Of a stretch of DNA of 64,000 nt, positions 53,045 through 63,491 are shown in pieces; within the stretch, counting starts at the first letter, position 1; every line of letters begins with the position of its first letter. The notes under the pieces are model-generated. The model saw nothing but the letters and a program-made list of their open reading frames with translations. It ran no database searches and was not told the DNA's origin. The position numbers and the translations under genes were made by a program. Source of the stretch: Flavihumibacter profundi (GTDB lineage Bacteria > Bacteroidota > Bacteroidia > Chitinophagales > Chitinophagaceae); NCBI RefSeq assembly GCF_020076305.1, contig NZ_JAIQXE010000001.1, forward strand, positions 1-64,000, given 5' to 3'.

Positions 53045-54826
53045 TTATAACAAAAAGTACATTTTCAACAGCCCGCGGTTCTTTACTTCAATTTCCCCCC
53101 GGTATTCGCAGGGGAATTCATCCTTTATTTCCCGCCAGGTGGTTTCGGAAAGATTGATCCTTCCCGGTTTTGACATCGATTCCATGCGGGATGCAATATT
53201 TACTGTATCTCCCCAGATGTCGTACTGCCATTTCTTTATCCCGACAATACCCGCCACAACAGGTCCCGTGTGTATACCAATCCTGGTTTCAAAATGGCTT
53301 ATACCATCCCGTGCATTAAGCTCATTACTGACCAGTCCGATCATTTCCTTTGCTGCCATGATTATATTCCTTGCATGGGCTTTATTTGCTGTCGGGAGGC
53401 CACATGCACACATGTAAGAATCACCAATGGTTTTAATTTTCTCCAGGCCATATTTAGTGGTGATTTCATCAAATCCTTTGAAGTAGAAATCAATACTCCT
53501 TACCAATTGTTCCGGTTCTACGTTTTCTGCCAATCTTGAAAACTGTACAAAGTCGGTAAACAATACAGTAACCTGGGCAAATTTGACTGCATCCACTTTC
53601 CCCTTTACCTTTAATTCCCTGGCAATCTCCCCTGGTAAGATATTAAGTAATAGTCCCTCTGACCTTTTCTTCTCTTTGGATATAGTCCTGTAATACCAAT
53701 ATAAAGTAACCAGTATTACAATAACCAACACAAGAATGACGAAAAGGGAAATAACCACTAACCGTTGGTTCTGTTTTTGCTGGTTCAGGAGGTTCACTTC
53801 CACCTGCTTTTTCGCTACTTCATAATCAGTGCGCAGGTCAGCCATTTTCTGCACCGATTTAATATTATTAATGCTGTCGCGGTAGGCAATATAGCCCTTG
53901 TAATATTTATAGGATTCCCCAAGGTTCCCTGCTTTTTCATACAGTTCCGAAAGCTTGAGGTTGGCATTACTGATCTGTTCCTTCAGGCCATATTGTTGTG
54001 CAAGCTGCAGGCTTCTTTTGGCATAGTCGAGGGCTGTGGCTTCATCCCCTTTTTGAAAGTAGATATCAGACATGGAGATAAGATAAACACAGATCGGATA
54101 ATAATCCTCTAACCCTTCCAGTATATGGATCGCTTCACTGATGTTTGTTTCGGCAAGGTTTTTTTTTCCGGTATTTGCATAAACCATGCCGATATTGCCC
54201 AAACTATAGGCCTTTCCAATTAAGTAATTAACCTTATCAAAAATGGATGTTGATTCCCTGAAATAGGAAAGAGCAGAGTCATAGACCTTATTGGTAAGGA
54301 ATTCATCACCGGCATTTAAAATAGCAGATGCCAGGTTAACTGAGTCTTTGGCCTGTCGCAGTGTAGAGATCGCTTTATGGTAATAAAGCATCGCATTCCT
54401 GTGGTTGTTGGAGATAGTATAAACATCTGCAATTGCACTATAAGCAGTTCCTTCCCCCTTTAAATAATTTGCTTTCGCGGCGGCTTCGCTACTCTTAAAA
54501 TAAGCATCTAAAGCTTCATCCAGGTTGCCCAGTAATCTTTCTTTATTTCCCTTTTGCAAATAGCCGCTATGCAGGTATAAATTGTTGCCGTTTATTGATG
54601 CCAGGCTGATTAGCTCCTCTGCATACTTTAAGGCAAGGTTGAGGTCTTTTATTTCATTAAAAGACAAATCCCTGAGTAAGGCCAGCTTTGCAGTATCCTT
54701 AAGTGTGTCTTGCTGGTAAATAATGGCCAGGCTATCCGCCACTTTCTGGTCCTGACCGGAAACCGCGGTGATAGTAAGGATAAGAAAGCCGATCAGGAAA
54801 TAATAAGCTTTCTTTATAAGGGGCAT
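53045..54826 (-). CDS. class III adenylate cyclase with periplasmic TPR sensor domain
   Basis: 593 residues with a signal peptide. Residues about 60-340 are tetratricopeptide repeats (SAIADVYTISNNHRNAMLYY and similar). A membrane helix lies around 350-375, and the cyclase domain occupies 395-593. Metal-binding Asp residues lie in VLFTDFVQFS and in IGDSYM; the purine-specifying Lys is in KIKTIGD and the matching Asp in YDIWGD, followed by the transition-state Asn and Arg of NIASRM. The Lys/Asp pair predicts ATP, not GTP, as the substrate. It is followed at once by the 124-residue gene. Confidence 0.88.
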   Translation of the reverse strand: MPLIKKAYYFLIGFLILTITAVSGQDQKVADSLAIIYQQDTLKDTAKLALLRDLSFNEIKDLNLALKYAEELISLASINGNNLYLHSGYLQKGNKERLLGNLDEALDAYFKSSEAAAKANYLKGEGTAYSAIADVYTISNNHRNAMLYYHKAISTLRQAKDSVNLASAILNAGDEFLTNKVYDSALSYFRESTSIFDKVNYLIGKAYSLGNIGMVYANTGKKNLAETNISEAIHILEGLEDYYPICVYLISMSDIYFQKGDEATALDYAKRSLQLAQQYGLKEQISNANLKLSELYEKAGNLGESYKYYKGYIAYRDSINNIKSVQKMADLRTDYEVAKKQVEVNLLNQQKQNQRLVVISLFVILVLVIVILVTLYWYYRTISKEKKRSEGLLLNILPGEIARELKVKGKVDAVKFAQVTVLFTDFVQFSRLAENVEPEQLVRSIDFYFKGFDEITTKYGLEKIKTIGDSYMCACGLPTANKAHARNIIMAAKEMIGLVSNELNARDGISHFETRIGIHTGPVVAGIVGIKKWQYDIWGDTVNIASRMESMSKPGRINLSETTWREIKDEFPCEYRGEIEVKNRGLLKMYFLL

Positions 54827-54836
54827 TGTATACAGG

Positions 54837-55211
54837 TTATGATTTCATTTGAATCTTTGGGTCATCCCAATACGTATTAGTGTCGCCAGGCACTGTAAAA
54901 CCGATCATATAATTTTGAAACTTGCCTTTGCCGGGAGAAGGAGATTTTACAAACCCTGTCCACACTCCGTTCACCAATGTTGGGTCCCCGGTGAGTACCT
55001 CGATGGAGTCTTTATACTTTGGAATAGCCGGGTCAGATTTTTTGATACCTGTAATTGCGGTTAATCCGCTATCGGTATCTAAAACCCATGTTATTTCATT
55101 TCCAGGATCCGCATCGGTTGTAAGATTATTATTTCCGGGATTGTGCCCCTGGCTATCACGAAGTTTCAGGTTGAAGGATTGCCCATTTCGACTTACATAA
55201 ATTGTTGGCAT
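54837..55211 (-). CDS. 124-residue protein of unknown function, next to the cyclase
   Basis: No signal peptide or membrane segment; a soluble, beta-rich protein with many Gly, Asp and Pro (SRNGQSFNLKLRDSQGH, KSPSPGKGKFQNYMIGF). It lies 10 bp upstream of the cyclase gene on the same strand, so the two almost certainly form one transcript. It could regulate the cyclase or be a separate ligand-binding protein. The fold is not recognised. Confidence 0.55.
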   Translation of the reverse strand: MPTIYVSRNGQSFNLKLRDSQGHNPGNNNLTTDADPGNEITWVLDTDSGLTAITGIKKSDPAIPKYKDSIEVLTGDPTLVNGVWTGFVKSPSPGKGKFQNYMIGFTVPGDTNTYWDDPKIQMKS

Positions 55212-55315
55212 AGTATAAGGTTGTAAGTGAATAAATCAGGGTACGCAACTTCCTGTATTGAATTTACCGATATAATTGCACAGTACCAATTTTCCGGAAA
55301 ATGGATTCAGCTGTA

Positions 55316-56131
55316 CTATTTGGATATTAACTGCAAGTCAACGCGCCTGAAATATATTTCAGCACCTTCTGATTGGATTTGGATGCGACCCTTGTCTGGC
55401 CTTACCTCATAAGCATGGTTCACCAGGACACCATTGAGGTAAATGGATATCTCGCCACCATTTGCAAGGCATTCCAATGTATTCCACTCACCTAAGGGGT
55501 TTTCGGCATCTTTTTCCCCGCGGAAGTTTTTGGTGTCCTTCCAATTGGGATCGCGGCCATACCAATTGATCCGGTCCTTATGTATTGTCGCTGGAATTCC
55601 GCCTGGTTCAAATACATAAGAATCCTCTTGTTTTTCCTTAGCCACAGGGCAGGTAATACTGAACTTTTCTGTCCCATCACCAACTACAATAAAATCCCCG
55701 GTGCCACCTTCTATAATCTGGCATTCAATAGAGCGCATCCATATTCCTTCAGACCCGCCGTCTTCCCCAATTGAGTGAAGTAATATTCCACAATCACGAG
55801 CATTGTCCACCCGTGGGGTAAATGTCTTTTCCCCCCATTTGAATTCAACAATAAGACGATAATTCTCAAATTCCTTTTTTGTCGTAATGCATCCCCATTC
55901 TTCACCTGAGACACGGATCATCCCATTACTTACTGTAAAAACCTTTTTCGGGTCATTGTCCCGCCCTCTTTTTTGAAGGAATGGGTACCAGCCCTTAAGG
56001 TTTCGTCCGTTAAATAGGCGGACCGTCTTATGCACTGTTGGTTCATCAGCATTTAATGGTTTATTTGATGGCTGGGAGAATACCTGTAGTGAGATAAACA
56101 GAGCTAGTGATAAGTATAAAAATGGTTTCAT
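55316..56131 (-). CDS. secreted DUF1080 (3-keto-disaccharide hydrolase-like) protein
   Basis: 271 residues from the ATG at 56131; the open frame starts earlier but overlaps the preceding gene. After the signal peptide comes a concanavalin-like domain with LFNGRNLKGWYPFLQ, CGILLHSIGEDGGSEGIW and WNTLECLANGG, all features of DUF1080. Family members are widespread in polysaccharide loci; a 3-keto-glycoside hydrolase activity has been reported for some. It follows the GH95-like gene by 19 bp. Confidence 0.87.
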   Translation of the reverse strand: MKPFLYLSLALFISLQVFSQPSNKPLNADEPTVHKTVRLFNGRNLKGWYPFLQKRGRDNDPKKVFTVSNGMIRVSGEEWGCITTKKEFENYRLIVEFKWGEKTFTPRVDNARDCGILLHSIGEDGGSEGIWMRSIECQIIEGGTGDFIVVGDGTEKFSITCPVAKEKQEDSYVFEPGGIPATIHKDRINWYGRDPNWKDTKNFRGEKDAENPLGEWNTLECLANGGEISIYLNGVLVNHAYEVRPDKGRIQIQSEGAEIYFRRVDLQLISK

Positions 56132-56150
56132 TGGAAAAATATGTTGAACA

Positions 56151-58349
56151 TTATTGATTTTCAATTATTGGATTAAGTGCGGTGGTTTCGCCGGCGGATG
56201 TCCTGAATGAAATCCTTGACCCTCCAACTACCGTTTCTTTTACACCATTCCTTATAAGCTGCACTTTTCTACCGGGCCAGGGATTGACAATACTGCACGG
56301 CCTTCCTTTTTCACTGAAAATGCTGACGCCGGATACTTTCCCATTTATATGCCGTGCGGATACAAGGAAAGCGCCCCAAGCCCTGATGTTTTTGAAAGCC
56401 GCATTTTTACCTGTAGGAAAATTGCCAAACAGCCTAATCACATTCCCTGCGCTCATGCAGGCCATTTCATTCAGTGCATTGGTAACGGTACAACTGTTTT
56501 CAATACCATGTGGATTGTCCAGCTGGAACCCGTTTGAGTATGTATGCAATGCATACCTGTGTAATTCATCAAGTATTTTAACAGGATCATAACCAACACG
56601 AATAGCTGCTACAAAAAAACTGCTGCTGGTATTATTATCCTGCCATCGCTGCATTTCATCAATGGTATTGCGGGCTATTACCAAATCCCTCTCCTTACTG
56701 TCAGGTGTGATGGCATTGGCTGGATATATATGCTGGATACCCAGACCGTTGTCGTCCCACCAATCAACCCCTTCCTCGGTATAGCGGAAAACTTCCCTGC
56801 CATTACGCACCTGGACCGGTAAATCGCTCAGCTTTAAAAGGAAGTCTTTCCATTTTTCCTGCCTGTCTTTATCTTTGCCCAGAGCATTACTTAAATCGAT
56901 AATCAGTTCAAAAGCATTCCTGATCAGTCCGAGTGACAAGATAGGATTCTTGTCCATACCAGACCCTTCGTGGATTGCATCGCCATAAATAACATACCTG
57001 CCATTCTCATACTTCAGGTAATCCTCCCAGAAATCAACAACGCCCAGTGCATAAGGGTAAATCCTTTTTCCATATTCCGGATCATAAGTGCATCGCCAGT
57101 ACTGGGCCATATTTATAAGTCCGTAGGCAGCATTGGAACGCTGGCCGTAAAACAGTCCCTCTTCTTCAATATCTCCGGGCTTCTGGTAGCCACCGACTGC
57201 AAAATTCCTTGTGGGCTCGATACCTAAGGGTCCGATACCTACCGGTAAAAGTATACCCCTGGTTTTTGTCGCATGTTCTGCATACCACCTGCCCCTGTCA
57301 AGGAATGCAAGCAGGGGGGCATCATGCGGCAGCGCTTGCTCGAGCCTGTTAGAAGATTGCAGCGCATAAAAGGGAGCCTCGAAATTGTAATTCAGGTGGT
57401 AATCCCCGTTCCATGCAGGCGTATCCGTAGTTGTCCACCCGAATAAGCCTGGCGGGAATCGGGGATCGCGGCTGCAGGCTGCCATGGTATAAAGTCCCTG
57501 GTACCAGGCTTTCATGAGCACAGAGTCGTCTATAAACATGGAGGATTTCTTCCAGTACCCGGCCCACCATTTATTATGGGCTTGTTCCATTTTTATTACC
57601 GATTCCGGACTGGTCTTTCCTAAACGGTTAAGGACATGCGCCAATGGGTCTTTTTGGTTGAATTTACTACCAGTACATATTGCCAATACCATTTTTTTGC
57701 CAGGCCGCAATGATATTTCGGGTCCGGTGCCTGATAATATCTTTAAGCCCACTGCCACTTCGGACACAATATCAACACTGTCAGTAAAGGCACGAGTAAG
57801 CCATTGGATTTTGTCCTTTGTCCCGGTTTTCATCTCAGCCTGGTTGTTTTCGGGAGCTGTTAATCTGATACTGAGTTTTATCTCCTTTCTTACTGAGGAT
57901 AATTCAATAAAAACCATGTCCTCAGTTGCTGAAACCCATGACCTGGCGACCAGTTCCTGATTATTTCCTGTTGACAGGCGGCATGTTGTAATGCCGTTTT
58001 GTAAGAGCTGTTCGGCTGAAAAACCTTCAGCCTTGGAGCCAATAATATTGATATTGAGCCAGGCTGCCACACGCGGACCGGATAGGTTGTCGGCCTGGGA
58101 ACGGAGCCGCCAGAAATCATTCCTGGAAAGGTAATAACGAAGGCAATGATCATTATAGCCAACACTCATGGTCATGCGCCCGTTTCCCATCAGTGGTGCA
58201 TCAATTGAAGCATTATCAGGGATATGTGCAGGAGGAGTGGTCCAGGTATTTTTAAAGGATCCGGGCTGAGCTATGGCTGGGGAGGAAACCATAGCAGAAA
58301 CAAACAAAAACCAAAATGATAATGAGGCTGCCAGCGCGTACTTTTTCAT
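56151..58349 (-). CDS. secreted GH95-like (alpha/alpha)6-barrel glycoside hydrolase
   Basis: 732 residues with a signal peptide (to about residue 27). The N-terminal beta-sandwich DAPLMGNGRMTMSVGY and the barrel with GDYHLNYNFEAPFYALQSSN, PTRNFAVGGYQ and YALGVVDFWEDYL resemble GH95 alpha-fucosidase/galactosidase relatives, but the match is not strong enough to fix the family. It probably removes terminal sugars from the polysaccharide imported by the divergent SusC/D pair. It is the first gene of the minus-strand part of the locus. Confidence 0.7.
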   Translation of the reverse strand: MKKYALAASLSFWFLFVSAMVSSPAIAQPGSFKNTWTTPPAHIPDNASIDAPLMGNGRMTMSVGYNDHCLRYYLSRNDFWRLRSQADNLSGPRVAAWLNINIIGSKAEGFSAEQLLQNGITTCRLSTGNNQELVARSWVSATEDMVFIELSSVRKEIKLSIRLTAPENNQAEMKTGTKDKIQWLTRAFTDSVDIVSEVAVGLKILSGTGPEISLRPGKKMVLAICTGSKFNQKDPLAHVLNRLGKTSPESVIKMEQAHNKWWAGYWKKSSMFIDDSVLMKAWYQGLYTMAACSRDPRFPPGLFGWTTTDTPAWNGDYHLNYNFEAPFYALQSSNRLEQALPHDAPLLAFLDRGRWYAEHATKTRGILLPVGIGPLGIEPTRNFAVGGYQKPGDIEEEGLFYGQRSNAAYGLINMAQYWRCTYDPEYGKRIYPYALGVVDFWEDYLKYENGRYVIYGDAIHEGSGMDKNPILSLGLIRNAFELIIDLSNALGKDKDRQEKWKDFLLKLSDLPVQVRNGREVFRYTEEGVDWWDDNGLGIQHIYPANAITPDSKERDLVIARNTIDEMQRWQDNNTSSSFFVAAIRVGYDPVKILDELHRYALHTYSNGFQLDNPHGIENSCTVTNALNEMACMSAGNVIRLFGNFPTGKNAAFKNIRAWGAFLVSARHINGKVSGVSIFSEKGRPCSIVNPWPGRKVQLIRNGVKETVVGGSRISFRTSAGETTALNPIIENQ

Positions 58350-58664
58350 GATTGTATTCTTGGGTAGTAATTTTTCTGTTTAAAGATATGTCCCGGGAAC
58401 TAACCCGTCATCATTAATCCTGTCAGGGCAATTTTTTTACAGGGGAATGCCCATTTTTCTTCCCCTTAAAAAATATTTTTTGTATCAGATAATTTATATA
58501 TTTACACTAGAACAGACTAGACCAGAATAATAGTCATTCGCCAACCAAAATGATTGCCATGCAAACTATTTTCGCTCGCGTCCCAGGCGACACCAGCTGA
58601 CCAGCTGCACCATACCTGCATTTATCCCTTTCTACGATCACCATCATTTAATCAAAACAAAAGT
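58350..58664. other. divergent promoter region of the polysaccharide locus
   Basis: 315 bp between the GH95-like gene and SusC, with no gene of its own. TATATTTA at 58497-58504, 18 bp after TTTTTG, loosely matches the Bacteroidota -7/-33 elements, and the direct repeat CTAGAACAGACTAGACCAG follows at about 58507. No regulator gene such as an ECF sigma pair is visible next to it. Confidence 0.35.
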
Positions 58665-61600
58665 ATGAGAAAGTGTTCCTTGAGGGCAGCGCTATGCCTG
58701 CACCTCCGGTTATCTGCATGCCCGATACTGGCATCTGCACTATTCCAGGCAGCCATATTACTTCCGTCTGCCACCAATGCCCAGCAGCAAAAACAACAAC
58801 TTACGGGCATTATCAGAAACGACAAGGGAGAACCGGTGCCCGGCGCTTCCATAATCGAAAAGAAACAACTAAATGGTACTACTTCCGGGGAAGATGGCCG
58901 GTTCTCCATCTCTGTTAATAACAGCAATCCAACCCTTGTTATCAGCCATGCAGGCTTCGTGCCAGTTGAGCTAAAGGCCGGCAATAACAAGTCGTTGGAA
59001 ATTGTGATAACCCCCGATGGAAAGTCTATGAACGAGGTAGTGGTAGTTGGTTACGGCACCCAGAAAAAAGGTAGTGTAACCGGCGCAGTTGCTACAGTTA
59101 AAGGTGCTGACCTCACACAAAGTCCATCCGTGAATGTTGCTAATGCCATTGCCGGCCGCGTACCGGGTGTGATTGCCAATAACAGGTCGGGCAGGCCCGG
59201 CGAAGACGGATCTACCATCCTCATCAGGGGACTGAATTCTTTCGGCGGGGGCACCAGTCCGCTGTTCGTAGTGGATGGAATTCCTGACCGCGACTTCTCC
59301 CGAATCAATCCGGCCGATATTGAAAATATCACCGTGCTGAAAGATGCCTCTGCCGCTATCTATGGCGTTCGCTCTGCAAATGGTGTGATTCTGGTAACTA
59401 CTAAAAGGGGAAAGACGGGCAAACCAACTATTGAATATGACGGTTCCTATGGTGTGCAGCAATTGACACGACTACCCCAGATCGTGAATGCCTGGCAGTA
59501 CATGACCTACTACAACGAGATTAACCCCAATACTTATGCGCAATCTGAAATTGATAAATACAAAGCAGGCAATGACCCAAACTACACCAGTACAGAATGG
59601 ATAAATGAAGTGTTCCGCAAAAACGCACCGCAAACATCCCATTCCCTATCGGTACGGGGTGGTTCAGATAATGTGAAATACTTTTTCTCCGGCCAGTTCC
59701 TGGCCCAGGGTAGTAATTTCAATAACAGCATCGAAAACTATAAGCAATTCAATATCCGCTCCAATATTGATGCGCGTATTTCAAAAAACCTGAAAGTAAA
59801 CCTCGACATCGCAGCCCGGTCCGAATTGCGCGAATACCCTACGTATGGGGTGAACAGCATCCTTCATGAAACGCGTTCGATCTATCCTTTCATCCCGGTA
59901 CACTGGCCAAATGGCTCATTGAGTGCAGGTGTGTCCAATGGCAGGAACCCGGTTATATTAACAACGGGCGATCCGGGCTATAATGATATAGGTAGTTATA
60001 TCCTGACACCAACCGCTGGCTTCGACTGGCAGTTGCCCTTCATTACCAAAGGATTGTCAGTTAGCGGCTATGGTGCATTTGATATCAATTTCAGGAACCA
60101 GAAAATCTTCACTAAACCATGGGACGCATACTCCTATAACAAAACAACTGATACTTACGCTAACCAGTATTCGTCCACTGCAATTACCAGCGTAACGCAG
60201 GACAACCGCTACACGAATGCGCAAACCCTTTTCTTTAAAATTGGTTACGACAGGCAGTTTGGTTTACACGGTGTGCAGGCGTTTGTTGGCTATGAACAAA
60301 ATTCCTCCAACTATACGCAGACTTATGCCTACCGTAAAAACTTACTGAGCAGCCAGGTCGACCAGATCTTTACCGGTAGTTCAGAAGGCCAGATCGGAAC
60401 CGGGTCAGCAGCGCAGGATGGCCGCCTCAGCTACCTGGGAAGGGTAGCCTACAACTACGATAACAAGTACCTCGCAGAATTTACATTCCGGCAGAATGGT
60501 TCCTTTAATTTCCCTTCGGGCCAGCGATGGGGATTCTTCCCAGCTGTTTCAGCAGGCTGGCGTGTTTCTGAAGAAAAGTTTTTCAAGGAGAATATCCATT
60601 TCATCGACCAGCTAAAGTTGCGGGCTTCATGGGGACTGATGGGTAATGATGCTGTTGCCCAGTACCTTTTCCTCACCCGGTACCAGATTGTTAACAACAT
60701 GAACTATAACACGTATTTCGGTAGCGATTATGCTTTGGCAACAACCCTGCAATTATCCAGCACGCCGAACCCCAATATTACCTGGGAAACACAGGATACC
60801 CGGAATATTGGCATTGACCTGTCACTCCTGAAGAATAAACTTAATATCAGCGCAGACTTCTTCCAGTACCTGAGAAAAGATATACTTGCCCAACGGAGTG
60901 CATCGATCCCCTTATATACCGGTATGGCACTGCCACCAGAAAATATTGGCAAATCACAGAACAGGGGAGTTGATTTCTCTGCCTTGTATACCGACCGCGT
61001 CGGGGAATTCACCTATTCTATTGGAGCAAACCTGACCTACGCAAAAAGCAAAGTGATCTTCCGCGATGAAGCGGCCAATGTTCCGGAATGGCAAAAATCA
61101 GAAGGATACCCGATCGATTCCTGGCTTGTATATACCACCAATGGTATTTACCACGACCAAAAGGAAATTGAAGAATCCGTTCACCTGCCTGGTGTAAAAC
61201 CCGGAGACCTTTGGATCATTGATGTTGATAATAACGGAACCATCACCAGCAATGATATGGTCCGCAAATATGAGTCAGCGACACCTAAGATGGTTTACGG
61301 CCTTACACTTGGCGGTTCCTATAAAGGATTTGGTTTTAACCTGTTGTTTTCCGGACAGGCAATGGCCAGGCAAATGATTTTGTCGCAGATGCAGGGATCA
61401 CTTATCGCACCACCGGAGTGGATGTATGATGGCCGCTGGACAGCGGATCATCCCGAAGCCAGTTTGCCCAGGGCATTCAATTCAAATAGTCAGTATAACA
61501 GCATATATGCAGACTACTGGTTGAAGTCTGCCGCCTTCCTTCGTTTGAAGACGCTGGAAATTTCCTATTCGTTCCCAAGAGAAACTTTCTCAAAGTTGGG

Positions 61601-61754
61601 TATTGGCAGCTTCCGTATATATGCGAGTGGCTTTAACCTCTTCTCAATTGACGACATGAAGCAATACGGGATAGATCCGGAAACAAACAATATAACCGGG
61701 GTAAACTATCCACAGTCAAAGATATTTCGGTTCGGCGTGAACGTTAGTTTTTAA
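58665..61754 (+). CDS. SusC/RagA-type TonB-dependent outer-membrane transporter
   Basis: 1029 residues from the ATG at 58665 (the frame opens 111 bp earlier without support), with a long signal peptide to about residue 40. A carboxypeptidase-regulatory-like domain (QLTGIIRNDKGEPVPGASI) is followed by the plug, with the TonB box region VVVGYGTQKKGSVTGAV and the hallmark LKDASAAIYGVRSANGVILV. The barrel ends in FRFGVNVSF with terminal Phe. It imports oligosaccharides together with the SusD protein 29 bp downstream. No STN domain, so no sigma/anti-sigma signalling is indicated. Confidence 0.93.
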   Translation: MRKCSLRAALCLHLRLSACPILASALFQAAILLPSATNAQQQKQQLTGIIRNDKGEPVPGASIIEKKQLNGTTSGEDGRFSISVNNSNPTLVISHAGFVPVELKAGNNKSLEIVITPDGKSMNEVVVVGYGTQKKGSVTGAVATVKGADLTQSPSVNVANAIAGRVPGVIANNRSGRPGEDGSTILIRGLNSFGGGTSPLFVVDGIPDRDFSRINPADIENITVLKDASAAIYGVRSANGVILVTTKRGKTGKPTIEYDGSYGVQQLTRLPQIVNAWQYMTYYNEINPNTYAQSEIDKYKAGNDPNYTSTEWINEVFRKNAPQTSHSLSVRGGSDNVKYFFSGQFLAQGSNFNNSIENYKQFNIRSNIDARISKNLKVNLDIAARSELREYPTYGVNSILHETRSIYPFIPVHWPNGSLSAGVSNGRNPVILTTGDPGYNDIGSYILTPTAGFDWQLPFITKGLSVSGYGAFDINFRNQKIFTKPWDAYSYNKTTDTYANQYSSTAITSVTQDNRYTNAQTLFFKIGYDRQFGLHGVQAFVGYEQNSSNYTQTYAYRKNLLSSQVDQIFTGSSEGQIGTGSAAQDGRLSYLGRVAYNYDNKYLAEFTFRQNGSFNFPSGQRWGFFPAVSAGWRVSEEKFFKENIHFIDQLKLRASWGLMGNDAVAQYLFLTRYQIVNNMNYNTYFGSDYALATTLQLSSTPNPNITWETQDTRNIGIDLSLLKNKLNISADFFQYLRKDILAQRSASIPLYTGMALPPENIGKSQNRGVDFSALYTDRVGEFTYSIGANLTYAKSKVIFRDEAANVPEWQKSEGYPIDSWLVYTTNGIYHDQKEIEESVHLPGVKPGDLWIIDVDNNGTITSNDMVRKYESATPKMVYGLTLGGSYKGFGFNLLFSGQAMARQMILSQMQGSLIAPPEWMYDGRWTADHPEASLPRAFNSNSQYNSIYADYWLKSAAFLRLKTLEISYSFPRETFSKLGIGSFRIYASGFNLFSIDDMKQYGIDPETNNITGVNYPQSKIFRFGVNVSF

Positions 61755-61783
61755 TTCATCCCACCATCATTAATACAGATCAT

Positions 61784-63460
61784 ATGAAATATAAAATATT
61801 CATAGCAACAAGTATAGCGCTATCCGCCTTATTCGGCACCGGATGTACCAAAGTACTCGACAAAGCGCCATTAGATTCCTATACCGACCAGTCGGTCTGG
61901 TCTGACCTTACACTGACAGAAGCATTCGCTGATAATATTTACAACCTGTTGCCAACAAGTACTTACGATTGGGGGAATTCCATCAACCGCAGCTATATAC
62001 TATCCTGCGCATCAGATGAGGGCTTCAACAAATTTGATTATGCGGGCGTGAGAAGTGTAATTACCAAAGGCATCCTTTCCCCGGATAATGCGGGCGACTT
62101 TGATATCTGGGCAAAGAACTATTACCACATCCAGAATGCCAACCTCTTGTTGTCAAAAATAGATGGGGTGCCCGGTGATGAATCAACCCGCAACAGGATC
62201 AAAGGGGAAGTGACTTTCCTGAGGGCCTATGCTTACTACCAGCTGGTTAGTGATTACGGTGGTGTTCCCCTGGTGAAAACACCATTTGACCTGAATTCAG
62301 ATTTCACTGTGCCGAGGAGCAGCTATGAAGAATGTGTGAAGTTCATAGTTGATGAACTGGACCTGGCTGCACAATTATTGCCGGCAAGCAATAACAGTTC
62401 CAATATTGGCAAGGTGACATCTGCATTGGCCATGGCGATCAAGTCGAGGGTATTGCTGTATGCCGCAAGTGCGCAGTGGAATCCAACTAACGACCGGGCC
62501 AAATGGGAAGCAGCATCGGCTGCTGCAAAAGCGGTAATAGACCTTGGCCAGTTTGCCTTGTATACCGGCAATTACGCAGATATATTTACCACCTTCAATG
62601 AAGAACTGATCGGTGTAAAACTATCGGGAAAACAATATAACTGGAACGCTTTCGATGGAGTGGAAATGATGTCATATCCAAGTGGCTTCCACGGATGGGC
62701 TGCGTTTGCCCCAACGCAGAACCTGGTGGATGCCTTTGGTATGGCAGATGGCAAGTCCATCGCAGATGCAGGATCAGGCTATAATCCGCAGAAGCCCTAT
62801 ACCAACAGGGATCCGCGCTTCTATGCTGATATTGTATATGATGGCCGTCCACTTGGAAACCCGGCCTATGTTGATTACCGGGTGAGCAGTACGAATCCAA
62901 CAGGCACCCAGGCAGAATTCTATGAGGGCGGATTGGATTCACCACAGGGATTGGATACCTGGAACAACAGTGAAACAAGGTATACCTTCAGGAAATACAT
63001 GGATACCACCTACGATTTCAATGCAACAACGCAAACCAATAAATTCTGGATATTATCGAGGCTGGGAGAGATCTACCTGAACTACGCGGAGGCCGAGTTC
63101 CACCTCGGTCGCGAAGACAATGCCAGGAAGTACCTGGACCTCATCAGGCAAAGGGCAGGAATTGCAAATCCCCTTACAGAAAGCGGGGCGGCACTTGAAA
63201 AAAGGATCCAGAATGAAAGGGAGGTAGAGCTTTGTTTTGAAGGACACCGGTACTATGATGTACGCAGGTGGAAGATCGCAGAAGCCACGCAGAATGTAGA
63301 TATCGGCCAGGTGATTATCAACAGGGCGGCTGATGGAACCAAAACTTATACCTACCAGACACTGGAACAGCGGATTTTCCAACCGGCCAATTACCTGTTG
63401 CCGATCCCTAAAACAGAAATTAACCGGACAAGCCTGCAACAAAATCCCGGATATAATTAA
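61784..63460 (+). CDS. SusD/RagB-type glycan-binding lipoprotein
   Basis: 558 residues with a lipobox at FGTGC (Cys21). Typical SusD landmarks: LRAYAYYQLVSDYGGVPLVK, YLNYAEAEFHLGRED and LCFEGHRYYDVRRWK. It is anchored on the outer membrane, forms the lid over SusC and captures the polysaccharide. It lies 29 bp after SusC in one operon. Confidence 0.94.
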   Translation: MKYKIFIATSIALSALFGTGCTKVLDKAPLDSYTDQSVWSDLTLTEAFADNIYNLLPTSTYDWGNSINRSYILSCASDEGFNKFDYAGVRSVITKGILSPDNAGDFDIWAKNYYHIQNANLLLSKIDGVPGDESTRNRIKGEVTFLRAYAYYQLVSDYGGVPLVKTPFDLNSDFTVPRSSYEECVKFIVDELDLAAQLLPASNNSSNIGKVTSALAMAIKSRVLLYAASAQWNPTNDRAKWEAASAAAKAVIDLGQFALYTGNYADIFTTFNEELIGVKLSGKQYNWNAFDGVEMMSYPSGFHGWAAFAPTQNLVDAFGMADGKSIADAGSGYNPQKPYTNRDPRFYADIVYDGRPLGNPAYVDYRVSSTNPTGTQAEFYEGGLDSPQGLDTWNNSETRYTFRKYMDTTYDFNATTQTNKFWILSRLGEIYLNYAEAEFHLGREDNARKYLDLIRQRAGIANPLTESGAALEKRIQNEREVELCFEGHRYYDVRRWKIAEATQNVDIGQVIINRAADGTKTYTYQTLEQRIFQPANYLLPIPKTEINRTSLQQNPGYN

Positions 63461-63491
63461 ATTGGGCCAGCAGTTGTAAAATCATCCACAC

